Under the pieces are notes generated by a model. It was not told where the DNA came from, did no database searches, and saw only the letters and a program-made list of their open reading frames with translations. A stretch of DNA of 64,000 nt from Pseudomonas lijiangensis (GTDB lineage Bacteria > Pseudomonadota > Gammaproteobacteria > Pseudomonadales > Pseudomonadaceae). The translations under genes and the position numbers were made by a program. The DNA is taken from NCBI RefSeq assembly GCF_018968705.1, contig NZ_CP076668.1, forward strand, positions 1,860,001 through 1,924,000. Direction: 5' to 3'. How positions within the stretch are numbered: position 1 is the first letter of the stretch; each line of letters starts with the position of its first letter. Below are positions 45,807-53,686 of the stretch, in pieces.

Positions 45807-45871
45807 GGAGTTGAAGATCCTATGAGTGGAGAATATATTTCTAACAATCATGCTCCCTGTGCAGACTAGGT

Positions 45872-46096
45872 ATGGATATGTCTATTGTTCGGAGGGGGAC
45901 TGTTGTCAATGGCGAATATTCTGGCTGGAAAATTATTGTTACGGACGACCGTGATGGCGACACTGGTGGGTATTATCTTTACTTGAAGAAAAGTGATCTT
46001 GAAAGGTTTGATTGCTGGTTCGACCATGAGGCTGGGCTTCAAGCCCAGCTAGAAGATTTTGAAGTGGAATGGGGGGGGTGTATAGAGTTCTTTTAG
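45872..46096 (+). CDS. Small immunity-like protein
   Basis: A 74-residue acidic protein (MDMSIVRRGTVVNGEYSGWK, then DDRDGDTGGYYLYL). Size, acidity, AT-rich coding and position after a toxin fragment agree with an immunity protein. An ATG at 45878 is an equally possible start. No family motif is certain. Confidence 0.6.
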   Translation: MDMSIVRRGTVVNGEYSGWKIIVTDDRDGDTGGYYLYLKKSDLERFDCWFDHEAGLQAQLEDFEVEWGGCIEFF

Positions 46097-46121
46097 TTGG
46101 TTTTGATTTGTGAGAGTGAGT

Positions 46122-46561
46122 ATGAACTACTTTGAGATTCCCTCGCTTTCAAGTATTTACCTGGAAGAAAGCTACGTTTTATCGGTTGACGAGAGAGAGG
46201 GGGAACTAGCTTTTGAGTTGGATGCTGTTCTTACTGAAAATCATCCGAAATATAAGAGGCCGCAAAAAGGGGAGGTATATTGTTACAGAAAGGTCTCGCT
46301 GCATTTTCTAAATGTGGAATCCCTCGAATGGGTTGATCGGAGGTTCATGGCATATGCAGATGCTTCGGGTGAGTTCGATATGGCAATATAGACAGCCTTT
46401 TTGGGTGTGATGATGGCTATGAGCTGATAGGGGACTGGGGGAGAGTAGTTGTCAAAGGACAGGCTGTAGCAGTAATTGTCGAAGATTATTTTTTGAAAAA
46501 AGCGACAGTCAGTTTTCCGTTGAACATGGGTAAGCCAAGGGTTTTATTATGGCTCGTGTAG
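46122..46561 (+). pseudogene. Frameshifted immunity-like gene
   Basis: The first frame (MNYFEIPSLSSIYLEESYVL to ASGEFD) stops at 46391. Reading on with a shift of two bases from about 46382 gives GNIDSLFGCDDGYELIGDWG, then RVVVKGQAVAVIVEDYFLKK and a stop at 46559-46561. The joined product of about 146 residues looks like one intact protein, so a single-base loss near 46378-46385 is likely. GAGAGTGAG precedes the ATG. It is the third immunity-like gene downstream of cdiA besides cdiI. Confidence 0.65.
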
Positions 46562-46874
46562 GAAGGAGGAGGTATCCTTACGAACTGGAAGATGGGAGTT
46601 TCTGATATCGTTATGCTGGATGGTGGAGAACAATCTTTTTCCTGTGGCTAAGGATATTAAGGCTCTAGGCTCTAGGTAATGGTTCTATCTAAGGCTATTT
46701 GTGTAATGAAGGTGTAAAATTATTTTGAAGGGGTATTATTTTGTGCTTTCATGATTTTCTAATAAATTTGCTTGAAAGGGTGCTCTTTAGTGTTCTCATA
46801 ATTTCCTGAACGAATTTTTCGTATATTCATAAAATAGCAATATTATATATTTCCTTTTTTTAAGGCTTTCCCCC
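46562..46874. other. AT-rich 313-bp gap at the end of the cassette region
   Basis: The first 120 bases hold short gene-like scraps in different frames (for example RRRYPYELEDGSF and MVENNLFPVAKDIKALGSR), probably more decayed immunity sequence. The remainder to 46870 is very AT-rich and should carry the promoter of the lipoprotein gene. Confidence 0.4.
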
Positions 46875-47438
46875 ATGCAAACCCTCAAACTCTTACTTCC
46901 CTTCTGCCTGACAACCCTCCTGTCAGCCTGCAACACCACCTCCTACGACAAAGCCACCATCTACTACGACCGAGCACAATTCCCTTCCCAAATCGTCAAA
47001 GACGTCCCAGACCTGAACACTCCGATCACCCAGCACGGGCGTTGTTCGGTCATCGTCTCCACGCCCGGCTCCACCACTGGCCCATATTACTTCTGCACCT
47101 ACGCCCTGACCGCAACCGGGCTTTATGTGCAAGGTTGGGATGCCAAACAGATGAAGTACACGGAAATTGCCCGTGTCGATCTGGCTGCACTCAGGACGGT
47201 GTCGCTGTATTCGTTTCTCAAGAACAAGCAGGTGCAGTTGACTGAAGAGCGACGCCAGCTTGCCTTGAGCGCCATGATTGATGAGGGCGGTTATATCGAT
47301 GGTGAGGCCACTGTGCGTCTGTTCGAGGCGATCAGAAGCAAGGGCGTGAAAGTGGTCGAGAACGACGGTGCAGTGAAACCTCCAGCGCCTGCCGGGCCGG
47401 TCTATGTGCCGCTCATTATTCCTCAAGTAAAACGCTAA
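46875..47438 (+). CDS. Predicted lipoprotein
   Basis: A 187-residue protein with a lipoprotein signal peptide: the lipobox is LLSAC, so Cys19 would be lipidated. Asn at +2 favours the outer membrane. The remaining sequence contains a short Cys pair and a basic, proline-rich C-terminus (KPPAPAGPVYVPLIIP). I do not recognise the family. GC content returns to the chromosomal level here, so this marks the right border of the accessory region. AAGG lies before the ATG. Confidence 0.8.
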   Translation: MQTLKLLLPFCLTTLLSACNTTSYDKATIYYDRAQFPSQIVKDVPDLNTPITQHGRCSVIVSTPGSTTGPYYFCTYALTATGLYVQGWDAKQMKYTEIARVDLAALRTVSLYSFLKNKQVQLTEERRQLALSAMIDEGGYIDGEATVRLFEAIRSKGVKVVENDGAVKPPAPAGPVYVPLIIPQVKR

Positions 47439-47451
47439 CGATCCATCAGAT

Positions 47452-47483
47452 AAAAAAGGGACGATATCAATACGTCCCTTTTA
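47452..47483. terminator. Bidirectional intrinsic terminator
   Basis: A stem of AAAAGGGACG / CGTCCCTTTT with a 9-base loop. A-run on one side and T-run on the other serve the convergent lipoprotein and DUF4124 genes. Confidence 0.8.
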
Positions 47484-47494
47484 TCGAACCCCGA

Positions 47495-47899
47495 TCATTT
47501 CCCCACCTTCTTCGACGAATACCCACCCGACGGATCAAAGCACTGGCTGTCATAGCGCGGGCTCTTGCACTGCGATACCGCCGTCGGTGGCGGTGGTCTG
47601 TCTCGCTGGTATTGTTTGTAGCTTTCTGTCTCGTAGACATTCACCTTCGCCCGGCCACTGATTTTCAGGTATTCGGTGGCTTTGAGGTTGACCTTGTGGG
47701 CGTGGTCTACGGGTTCGCCCTGGCGCAGCATTTTGGGAGGGCCTTGTCTTTGTAGCGAGGTGTTTGCGTCGCCTTCAGCGCACGGGATGGATGCGAAGCT
47801 CACATGGCCTTCAGGTGAGGTGCATTTGAAGATTTCGCTGTGGGCGGTGCCGGTGAAGTTCAGCGCTGCGGCTGCCAGCGCCAGTGAAGGCCATTTCAT
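47495..47899 (-). CDS. Exported DUF4124 domain protein
   Basis: A 134-residue protein with a signal peptide (MKWPSLALAAAALNFTGTAHSE). After it comes the DUF4124 signature EIFKCTSPEGHVSFASIPCAEG, a small periplasmic domain with paired cysteines. The C-terminal half carries two more cysteines (SQCKSPRYDSQCFDP) that could form a second disulfide. GGAGAGA before the ATG at 47899 sets the start. The function of the domain is unknown. Confidence 0.82.
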   Translation of the reverse strand: MKWPSLALAAAALNFTGTAHSEIFKCTSPEGHVSFASIPCAEGDANTSLQRQGPPKMLRQGEPVDHAHKVNLKATEYLKISGRAKVNVYETESYKQYQRDRPPPPTAVSQCKSPRYDSQCFDPSGGYSSKKVGK

Positions 47900-48039
47900 G
47901 AAGTCTCTCCGTCGATGGCGCAAGGCTAGCATTTGCCCAGGCTTGCGGCTACCGCTGGTCTGTTGTGTCGCACTCTTGGGGGCTGAGGTTTTCTGACGTG
48001 CAGGTAGCAGACTCAAACCGAACTGACTGGAGGTACGCA

Positions 48040-48204
48040 ATGGCAGGCGATAAATCGAAGACTGGCAACCCTGACGACCCGGATTTCAACACGGAATCCC
48101 CCGATGTCGAGGATCCGCAAATGGACCCTGTGAAGCCTGCGAAGACACCGGCGAAAGAGAGGGGCACCCAGGATGATTACCCGCCTTACAATCCGGAAAA
48201 GTAA
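48040..48204 (+). CDS. Small acidic hypothetical protein, 54 residues
   Basis: A short hydrophilic, proline- and aspartate-rich protein (MAGDKSKTGNPDDPDFNTES), probably disordered. GGAGG stands 6-7 bases before the ATG. There is no membrane segment or known domain. Confidence 0.65.
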   Translation: MAGDKSKTGNPDDPDFNTESPDVEDPQMDPVKPAKTPAKERGTQDDYPPYNPEK

Positions 48205-48219
48205 GGGCCCGGCAGAAAG

Positions 48220-48588
48220 TCATTTGTTGGCATTCAGATACTCCAGCAGGTCTTCCATGCGCTGATCGTTGCCCATCCACCAGAGTTTCATGCGGGTGCC
48301 GGGTACTATTTCGCTTGGGTCCTTGACGAAGGCGCTGATTTTTTCGCGGGTCCAGACGATGCCGGAAGCCTGCATCTCGGGGGTGTACTTGTAGTCTGGA
48401 TATTGGGCGGCCGGGCGATCGATGATGCCGTTGAGAGGCGGGCCGAATGCGCTGCGGGCCGAGGGGCCGATCTTGTGGCAGCCGGAGCAGAGTCGGGTAA
48501 AGACCGCCTTGCCTGCTTCTGCATCGCCGGCAGCCTGGGCGGTTGTCTGGATCAGCAGGGCCAGTATCAGTAGCGCGGTTTTTTTCAT
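48220..48588 (-). CDS. Class I c-type cytochrome
   Basis: A 122-residue periplasmic electron carrier. A signal peptide (MKKTALLILALLIQTTAQAA) precedes the heme-attachment motif CSGCH; the distal Met ligand is likely in PGTRMKLWWMG. The FGPPLNGIIDRPA segment is typical of cytochrome c2-like proteins. The redox partner is unknown. It lies downstream of tRNA-Ser on the same strand, but the terminator between them implies separate transcription. Confidence 0.92.
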   Translation of the reverse strand: MKKTALLILALLIQTTAQAAGDAEAGKAVFTRLCSGCHKIGPSARSAFGPPLNGIIDRPAAQYPDYKYTPEMQASGIVWTREKISAFVKDPSEIVPGTRMKLWWMGNDQRMEDLLEYLNANK

Positions 48589-48625
48589 GTACGTCCCATG
48601 GGCATTTTTCAAACGCCGAAAACCA

Positions 48626-48668
48626 CGAAGCCCCTGAGATTCTGTGAATTCAGGGGCTTCGCGTTTTT
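48626..48668. terminator. Hairpin terminator downstream of tRNA-Ser
   Basis: A stem of CGAAGCCCCTGA / TCAGGGGCTTCG with a 12-base loop. On the minus strand it is followed by GGTTTT, ending the tRNA transcript; on the plus strand by CGTTTTT. Confidence 0.75.
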
Positions 48669-48674
48669 CTAATT

Positions 48675-48764
48675 TGGCGGTGAAGGAGAGATTCGAACTC
48701 TCGATACAATTTCTTGTATACACACTTTCCAGGCGTGCTCCTTAAGCCACTCGGACACTTCACC
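48675..48764 (-). tRNA. tRNA-Ser(GGA)
   Basis: A 90-base class II tRNA. Acceptor stem GGTGAAG pairs with CTTCACC, then discriminator G and encoded CCA. The anticodon loop CTGGAAA has anticodon GGA. A long variable arm (TGTATACAAGAAATTGTATC region) and the T loop GTTCGAATC are present. Confidence 0.97.
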
Positions 48765-48801
48765 GTATCTCTTCAGACTGTTGTGTCTGTCGAGGCGCGC
48801 T

Positions 48802-48830
48802 AATGTATTCGAAACGTTTTATTAACGCAA
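48802..48830 (-). promoter_or_regulatory. Promoter of tRNA-Ser
   Basis: On the minus strand TTGCGT (-35) and TACATT (-10) are separated by 17 bases and end 38 bases before the tRNA 5' end. The -10 is followed by a GC-rich stretch (GCGCGCC), as in stringently controlled promoters. Confidence 0.65.
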
Positions 48831-48939
48831 ACTTTTTTTCAGAATTTTCATGCGCTTAAGCAAAAAGTTCAGCTTTGTGGCGCGTTCCCGGCTTCCTTGC
48901 CGGGCTCGGGGCCGATGGGGCGGATGTGTTGCGGGCGGG

Positions 48940-49689
48940 TCAGGCGCTGAAGCCGCCGTCGATGGTCAGGCTGGCGCCAGTTATATAGCCGGTTTCTGGA
49001 CCGGCGAGGTAAGCCACGAAACTGGCGATTTCTTCACTCTTGCCATAACGCGGGATGGCCATGAAACCCATCAGGCTTTCGGCGAACTCGCCATGGGCCG
49101 GGTTCATGTCGGTATCCACGGGGCCTGGCTGCACGTTATTGACGGTGATGCCCTGTGGACCGAGGTCCCGGGCCAGGCCTTTGGTCAGGCCGACCAGTGC
49201 CGATTTGCTCATGGCGTAGGGCGCGCCGCCAGCGAAGGGCATGCGGTCGGCATTGGTGCTGCCAATGTTGATGATGCGGCCACCTTCGTTCATATGGCGG
49301 GCGGCTTCCTGAGTGGCGATGAACACGCCGCGCACGTTGATGGCCAGGATTCTGTCGAAGTCTTCCAGGCTGAATTCATCCAGTGAGCCTACGGCCAGCA
49401 CGCCAGCATTGTTGACCAGAATATCCAGGCCCCCGAAGGTTTCGGCGGTGGTCTGTACGGCATGGCGAATGGCGTTGGCATCGGCGCTGTCAGCGCGGAT
49501 GGCCAGTGCCTTGCTGCCGTTGGCATTGATGCTGTCCTGCAGGTCGAGTGCATTGACTTCGGAGTTGACGTAAGTGAAGGCAACGGCCGCACCTTCCTTG
49601 GCCAGGCGTCTGACAATGGCGGCACCGATACCGCGTGAGCCGCCTTGAACGAGGGCGACCTTACCGGCGAGGCTTGCGTGCTGATTCAT
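48940..49689 (-). CDS. Short-chain dehydrogenase/reductase (FabG-like)
   Basis: A 249-residue classical SDR. NAD(P) binding motif GGSRGIG, NNAG motif (LVNNAGVLA) and the catalytic Ser (IGSTNADR) with Tyr and Lys (APYAMSKSAL) are all present. The C-terminus ITGASLTIDGGFSA is typical. The arginine after GGS suggests NADPH use. Substrate unknown; many such genes are annotated as 3-oxoacyl-ACP reductase without proof. AGGAGA precedes the ATG. Confidence 0.93.
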   Translation of the reverse strand: MNQHASLAGKVALVQGGSRGIGAAIVRRLAKEGAAVAFTYVNSEVNALDLQDSINANGSKALAIRADSADANAIRHAVQTTAETFGGLDILVNNAGVLAVGSLDEFSLEDFDRILAINVRGVFIATQEAARHMNEGGRIINIGSTNADRMPFAGGAPYAMSKSALVGLTKGLARDLGPQGITVNNVQPGPVDTDMNPAHGEFAESLMGFMAIPRYGKSEEIASFVAYLAGPETGYITGASLTIDGGFSA

Positions 49690-49840
49690 GATGTTCTCCT
49701 GAGCGAGTGCAACGTGGGAGATAGAGTGGAGGTTTCAGCGTAGTAGAGGCCTGCACAGTCGTCCTGCATACTGCTGAGCTGCGCTGACTAAAAAACGCCA
49801 ACAGGAGTAATGCTGATCAGTTCAGGTATAAACAAAACGT

Positions 49841-49927
49841 GTGGGAGGCAGCTTGCTGGCGAAAAGGTCTGAAAACCGACAGATATTCTGTGCCTGTAGG
49901 TGAAGTCGCCAGCAAGCTGCCTCCCAC
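49841..49927. repeat. REP-type palindrome, GTGGGAGGCAGC class
   Basis: 22-bp exact inverted arms beginning GTGGGAGGCAGCTTGCTGGC, separated by about 43 bases that include smaller internal symmetry (GGTCTGAAAACC). Confidence 0.85.
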
Positions 49928-49982
49928 AAATTGATTCTTGACCTTGACTGATCGGCATTAGCCCACAGGAGTGCTTCACTTT

Positions 49983-50540
49983 ATGGATATCAATGCCAAC
50001 AGCGCTCTGGTCCTGATCGACATGCAACAGGGCATCAATCATCCGAAACTGGGGCGTCGTAACAATCCGCAGGCTGAAACCCGGATAGTGGAGTTATTGC
50101 AGGCGTGGCGACAGAGCGGACGGCCAGTCATTCATGTCAGGCATTTTTCCCGCTCACCCGATTCTGTGTTCTGGCCGGAGCAGTCCGGCGTGGACTATCA
50201 ACCCGCGTTCGTGCCGCAAGCCGCCGAGCGCGAGTTGCGCAAACAGGTGCCGGATGCGTTTTGCGGGACGCTGCTGGAAGCCTGGTTACGCGAGGCTTCG
50301 ATTTCTCAGGTGGTCATTGTGGGAGTCGTGACCAACAACTCGGTGGAGTCCACGGCCCGCACCGGCGGCAATCTGGGTTTTGAGGTCATCGTGGTACATG
50401 ACGCCTGCTTTACCTTTGACGGGAAGGACTTTTTCGGAACGCCGCGCAGTGCCGAAGAGGTGCATGCCATGTCGCTGGGCAATCTGCATGGCGAATATGC
50501 AACCGTGCTTGCAGCGGCAGAGGTCTTGCGAGGCCTGTAG
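49983..50540 (+). CDS. Isochorismatase-fold protein with Ser at the catalytic Cys position
   Basis: A 185-residue isochorismatase-superfamily protein. The acid is in VLIDMQQG (D13) and the lysine in LRKQVPDAF (K87). The nucleophile loop reads VVTNNSVESTAR, so Ser120 stands where cysteine hydrolases have Cys. Related proteins with NSV loops exist, so this is likely a fixed subfamily trait rather than a mutation. The GNLGFEVIVVHDACFTFD segment supports the family. It has an AGGAG-like site upstream; an in-frame GTG at 49971 is a less likely start. Confidence 0.87.
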   Translation: MDINANSALVLIDMQQGINHPKLGRRNNPQAETRIVELLQAWRQSGRPVIHVRHFSRSPDSVFWPEQSGVDYQPAFVPQAAERELRKQVPDAFCGTLLEAWLREASISQVVIVGVVTNNSVESTARTGGNLGFEVIVVHDACFTFDGKDFFGTPRSAEEVHAMSLGNLHGEYATVLAAAEVLRGL

Positions 50541-50542
50541 CC

Positions 50543-51256
50543 CTATGGATTTTGCAAGAAAACCACATACCCCCTGAACCACTCATTGTCCTGCAGATAC
50601 CCCGGCGCTTGCCATTCGCCGCCCTGAATAAGGCCGATCTTGAAGGGCAGGCCGAGGCGGTTCATGCGGGGCAGGTAGGCGGCGTAGTCGGGAATGCTGT
50701 GGCGGCCCTGATAGGTTTGCACCACCACTTCATCGATCACGCCCTTGAGGTTGCCGATGGCACTGGCGTCGGCGTTGCTGCTCCAGTCCATCAGGCCTGT
50801 GATGCTCAGGCGGTATTGGGGCGGCAGACGACGGCGCAGGTCCCGCAGGAAGTCGACGTATTCATTCAGGTAGCGGGTGCGGGCATCGAAATCGATCTGG
50901 ATGCCGACCAGCGTATTGCCTGCCTGTCGCCAGCGCTCGACCTGGCCGAGCAACTGGCGGTAGACCGGTTCCGGCCAGCGCAGAGTGTGGGCGCGATACA
51001 CCACCCAGAGTTGTTCCTGAGGCAACCGGGTCACGGCCATGCCCTGGGCGATGAAGTCCACTCGCTGTTGCGGGTCCCGGCGCGAGGTGCTGATCTGGCC
51101 TTGCAACACATACAGCGTCCTGGCCTGCGCCAGCACCGGTTGCGAGTTGACGCCGCCCCATAACCAGAAGGCATCGTAATCGGAGGCGTCCACCGCTGCC
51201 CAGGCATGAAGCGGACCCAGCAGCCAGAGCAGCGGCAGATAACGCCAGACACTCAT
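50543..51256 (-). CDS. Exported DUF3142 family protein
   Basis: A 237-residue protein with a signal peptide (YLPLLWLLGPLHAWA). The body resembles a TIM-barrel, glycosidase-like fold, with the segments VGIQIDFDARTRYLNEYVDFL and RLSITGLMDW characteristic of DUF3142. The acidic IDFDA strand is placed where glycoside-hydrolase-like barrels have catalytic carboxylates, but activity is unproven. Its start lies six bases after the stop of the large gene behind it, so the two are one operon and probably work on the same envelope target. Confidence 0.85.
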   Translation of the reverse strand: MSVWRYLPLLWLLGPLHAWAAVDASDYDAFWLWGGVNSQPVLAQARTLYVLQGQISTSRRDPQQRVDFIAQGMAVTRLPQEQLWVVYRAHTLRWPEPVYRQLLGQVERWRQAGNTLVGIQIDFDARTRYLNEYVDFLRDLRRRLPPQYRLSITGLMDWSSNADASAIGNLKGVIDEVVVQTYQGRHSIPDYAAYLPRMNRLGLPFKIGLIQGGEWQAPGYLQDNEWFRGYVVFLQNP

Positions 51257-51262
51257 CGCGCT

Positions 51263-53437
51263 TTACCAGTAATACTGCAGCGATTTGCTCCAGCGGGTAT
51301 CGGCGAACTCACCCTTCAACTGTTTGAACCAGGCCTTGCGTACGGCGGGAGCCACGTCCTTACCGTTGCAACTGTTGTAGCCCGAAGGTGCGTAGCAGTT
51401 GATCGCGCGAAACAGCGCATAGGCCTTGTCGTCACGAGCCGCCTTGGGGTTGGCGATGACCAGCTTGTAACCTTCGAGTCGGGAGAAGACCTCGCCGGCA
51501 AATCCTGGCGCAGTGCCGCCCAGGCTGTCGGCGTGACGCTTCTGGTCAAGTGGCATGCTGTCCAGCTGGTTGCGCAGCATGAACTCGCCCAGGCAGTTGA
51601 GGCCTTGCGGGTTCTTGTTGTCAGCCTGCAAGACCGCGGCTGTCTGGGCGATGCTCGGGCAGGTGTAGCCGGACTGGGCCTTGTCGCCTTGCCAGTGGAA
51701 AAGGGCGAGTTCCGGTCCCTTTTCGTACACATAACCCAGGCTGTAACCCAGCTTCTCGTCGGGAAGCGTGGCCGGCAGTCGCTTGAAGTCTTCGGCAAAG
51801 TCGGCGTAGCGGCTGCGCAGCAGGTCTTTGTAGAGCAGGACGAACAGCGCGGTGTTGCGTTCGGTGGCATCCGGGCCTTGAGTGATCTGCTGGCGCAGCA
51901 GATCCGCGTCGGCCACATGCCTGAGCAGGGTGTAGCGAACCTGTTGCGACTGAATCGGCGAGTCTGCCGCAAAGACACGGGCCAGTTGCTCATCCCGCTC
52001 GTAACTCATGGCCAGGGCCAGTTCCAGTTGTTCCCGTTGCAGCGGTTGTTTGGCCAGTGGCAACAGGTGTTCCCACAAGGCCTGGGCGGCTTTCCAGTCC
52101 TGTCTGGCTTGCAGTGCAAGGCCGCGCAGCATCTGCTGGCTGAAGCTCAAATAGTCGAGAGTGGCCGGTGGCTCATCTGGCAGCAGCGTCAGGGCTTTTG
52201 CCGGGTTGTCTTGGACATAGAAGGCAAATGCAGCCTGCAAGTACTCATACAAGGCTGGCTGTTCGGCAAAGATCGCTTTCTGCGCCTGCAGATCGGCTTC
52301 GGTCAATTGAGGCGTCGACTTTTCCCGCATCCACATCAGGTCATTGATGGCCATCAGCAAGGGCGTTTGTACGGCTTGCCGGTTGACGGTCAGCAGCTTG
52401 GTATCCACCTCGCTGACCAGATCATCCAGGGAAACATTGCGCTGCGTATCGCTGGTTTTTGTCAGTTGCAGGGCGAAGTCCCTGGCGAGTTTGTCGGCGT
52501 CATTGGCCAGCCAGTGCACGCGCCGCAGCAAGCCTTGGGCCGATGCGGCGTACTCGCCCTGGGGGTAGACCTGCAAGTAGTGCTCGAAGCTGCTTTCAGC
52601 CTGTTGCAGCCGAGCCTTGTCCAGTTGTTCCGTGGAGCGTTCGCCATACTCGTTGAAGGCGTTTTGCTGGGCATCGTTCAGCGCGGTGCGTGCGCTCATG
52701 TACAGCGCGGTCTGCTTGAGCCAGGGCTGTGTGCTGTCGGCAAGGGCCGCAAAGCCTTTTGCCGCCTCGGCGAAACGACCGCTGTAAAAGTCGCTGGCGG
52801 CTTGCAGATAAGTGGCGAACGCCTTGCCGGTGGCAGACTTCAGATCGCCGGGGAGCATGCCGGCCTGTTGGCTGGCGTCCCAGCCGCACACGGTCAGCAA
52901 TTGCAGGCGCGCATTGGCCAGTGCGCGGCGCTCGGTGTCGCTCAGTTCCTGGCTGGCAATCAACTGCTCGACAAAGGCAGTGGCGCTGGTCTGGCCATTG
53001 CTGCGGCAGCGACTGCCTTCGCCTTGCAGAAACGCATCGCCAGCGCTTTCGCCGATGTCGTGCTTGATGCCCAGTTTGTCGAGCAGCGGGCTCAAGGTCG
53101 CGTTGACAGGTTGCTCTGCAGATTCAGCTTCGTCCTGAGTTTTCATTGCCCCCAGACGATAAAGAGGAAAGGGCACCGGGCCATAACCTTGGGCGAGATC
53201 GTCGTTGTTCAGTGCATGGGGTTGCAGTGCCAGCGCACCCTGATCGGCCAGCAAAAGGCGCAGATTGACCTGGCTGTCGTTACCGGGACTGAGAAAGGCC
53301 AGGTTGCTGCAGATGTCCAGACGTTCCTTGAGGATCGTCCAGTTCGGGTAACAGGAGTCATCACCGCTGGCCTGGGCCTGAGTGCAGAAAACAGAACCTA
53401 CAGCAAGGGCCAGAGCAGTCAATAGCCGGGTGCGCAT
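51263..53437 (-). CDS. Large exported TPR-like protein
   Basis: A 724-residue protein with a signal peptide (MRTRLLTALALAVGSVFCTQAQA), hence periplasmic or outer-membrane associated. The body is helical with many TPR/Sel1-like helix pairs (for example FYSGRFAEAAKGFAALADST and YLQVYPQGEYAASAQGLLRRVHW). A conserved-looking tail contains CYAPSGYNSCNGKDVAP, with a possible disulfide. AAGGA stands 8 bases before the ATG at 53437. It is followed six bases later by the DUF3142 gene. I do not know the function; a scaffold for envelope carbohydrate processing is conceivable. Confidence 0.78.
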   Translation of the reverse strand: MRTRLLTALALAVGSVFCTQAQASGDDSCYPNWTILKERLDICSNLAFLSPGNDSQVNLRLLLADQGALALQPHALNNDDLAQGYGPVPFPLYRLGAMKTQDEAESAEQPVNATLSPLLDKLGIKHDIGESAGDAFLQGEGSRCRSNGQTSATAFVEQLIASQELSDTERRALANARLQLLTVCGWDASQQAGMLPGDLKSATGKAFATYLQAASDFYSGRFAEAAKGFAALADSTQPWLKQTALYMSARTALNDAQQNAFNEYGERSTEQLDKARLQQAESSFEHYLQVYPQGEYAASAQGLLRRVHWLANDADKLARDFALQLTKTSDTQRNVSLDDLVSEVDTKLLTVNRQAVQTPLLMAINDLMWMREKSTPQLTEADLQAQKAIFAEQPALYEYLQAAFAFYVQDNPAKALTLLPDEPPATLDYLSFSQQMLRGLALQARQDWKAAQALWEHLLPLAKQPLQREQLELALAMSYERDEQLARVFAADSPIQSQQVRYTLLRHVADADLLRQQITQGPDATERNTALFVLLYKDLLRSRYADFAEDFKRLPATLPDEKLGYSLGYVYEKGPELALFHWQGDKAQSGYTCPSIAQTAAVLQADNKNPQGLNCLGEFMLRNQLDSMPLDQKRHADSLGGTAPGFAGEVFSRLEGYKLVIANPKAARDDKAYALFRAINCYAPSGYNSCNGKDVAPAVRKAWFKQLKGEFADTRWSKSLQYYW

Positions 53438-53570
53438 GGGGGGAGTCCTTGAGCCATGAGAGTGAGCGTTGGCAATCATACAGGCCAGGATGCCGCTGTG
53501 TTTGCGGTCTTTTCGTGACTGAAGTCGCGCTCATCAAACAAAACGTAAAACAATGAATTGAGAGGCCTTT

Positions 53571-53675
53571 CTGTAGGAGCGAATTTATTCGCGAGAGACC
53601 CGTGAAGCTGAAGAAAATCCATCGCCCCCAATGACGTCCCGCGAATAAGCGGAGCGCCGCCCGATTCCTACACAG
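53571..53675. repeat. Degenerate REP-type doublet
   Basis: Left arm CTGTAGGAGCGAATTTATTC and a diverged, interrupted right arm ending CCTACACAG. It is preceded by CTCATCAAACAAAACG (53530-53545), also seen at 8301. Confidence 0.6.
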
Positions 53676-53686
53676 CCCTGACGCGA

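Noticed and set aside
45651..45851. 66-codon minus-strand frame over the C10 tract
   Set aside because: No ribosome-binding site or motif; the plus strand shows better-explained toxin and immunity remnants.
48675..48764. tRNA-Ser as the integration site of the CDI region
   Set aside because: No direct repeat of the tRNA 3' end was found near 27.5 or 46.8 kb, no integrase gene is present, and core-like genes lie between the tRNA and the cassette region.
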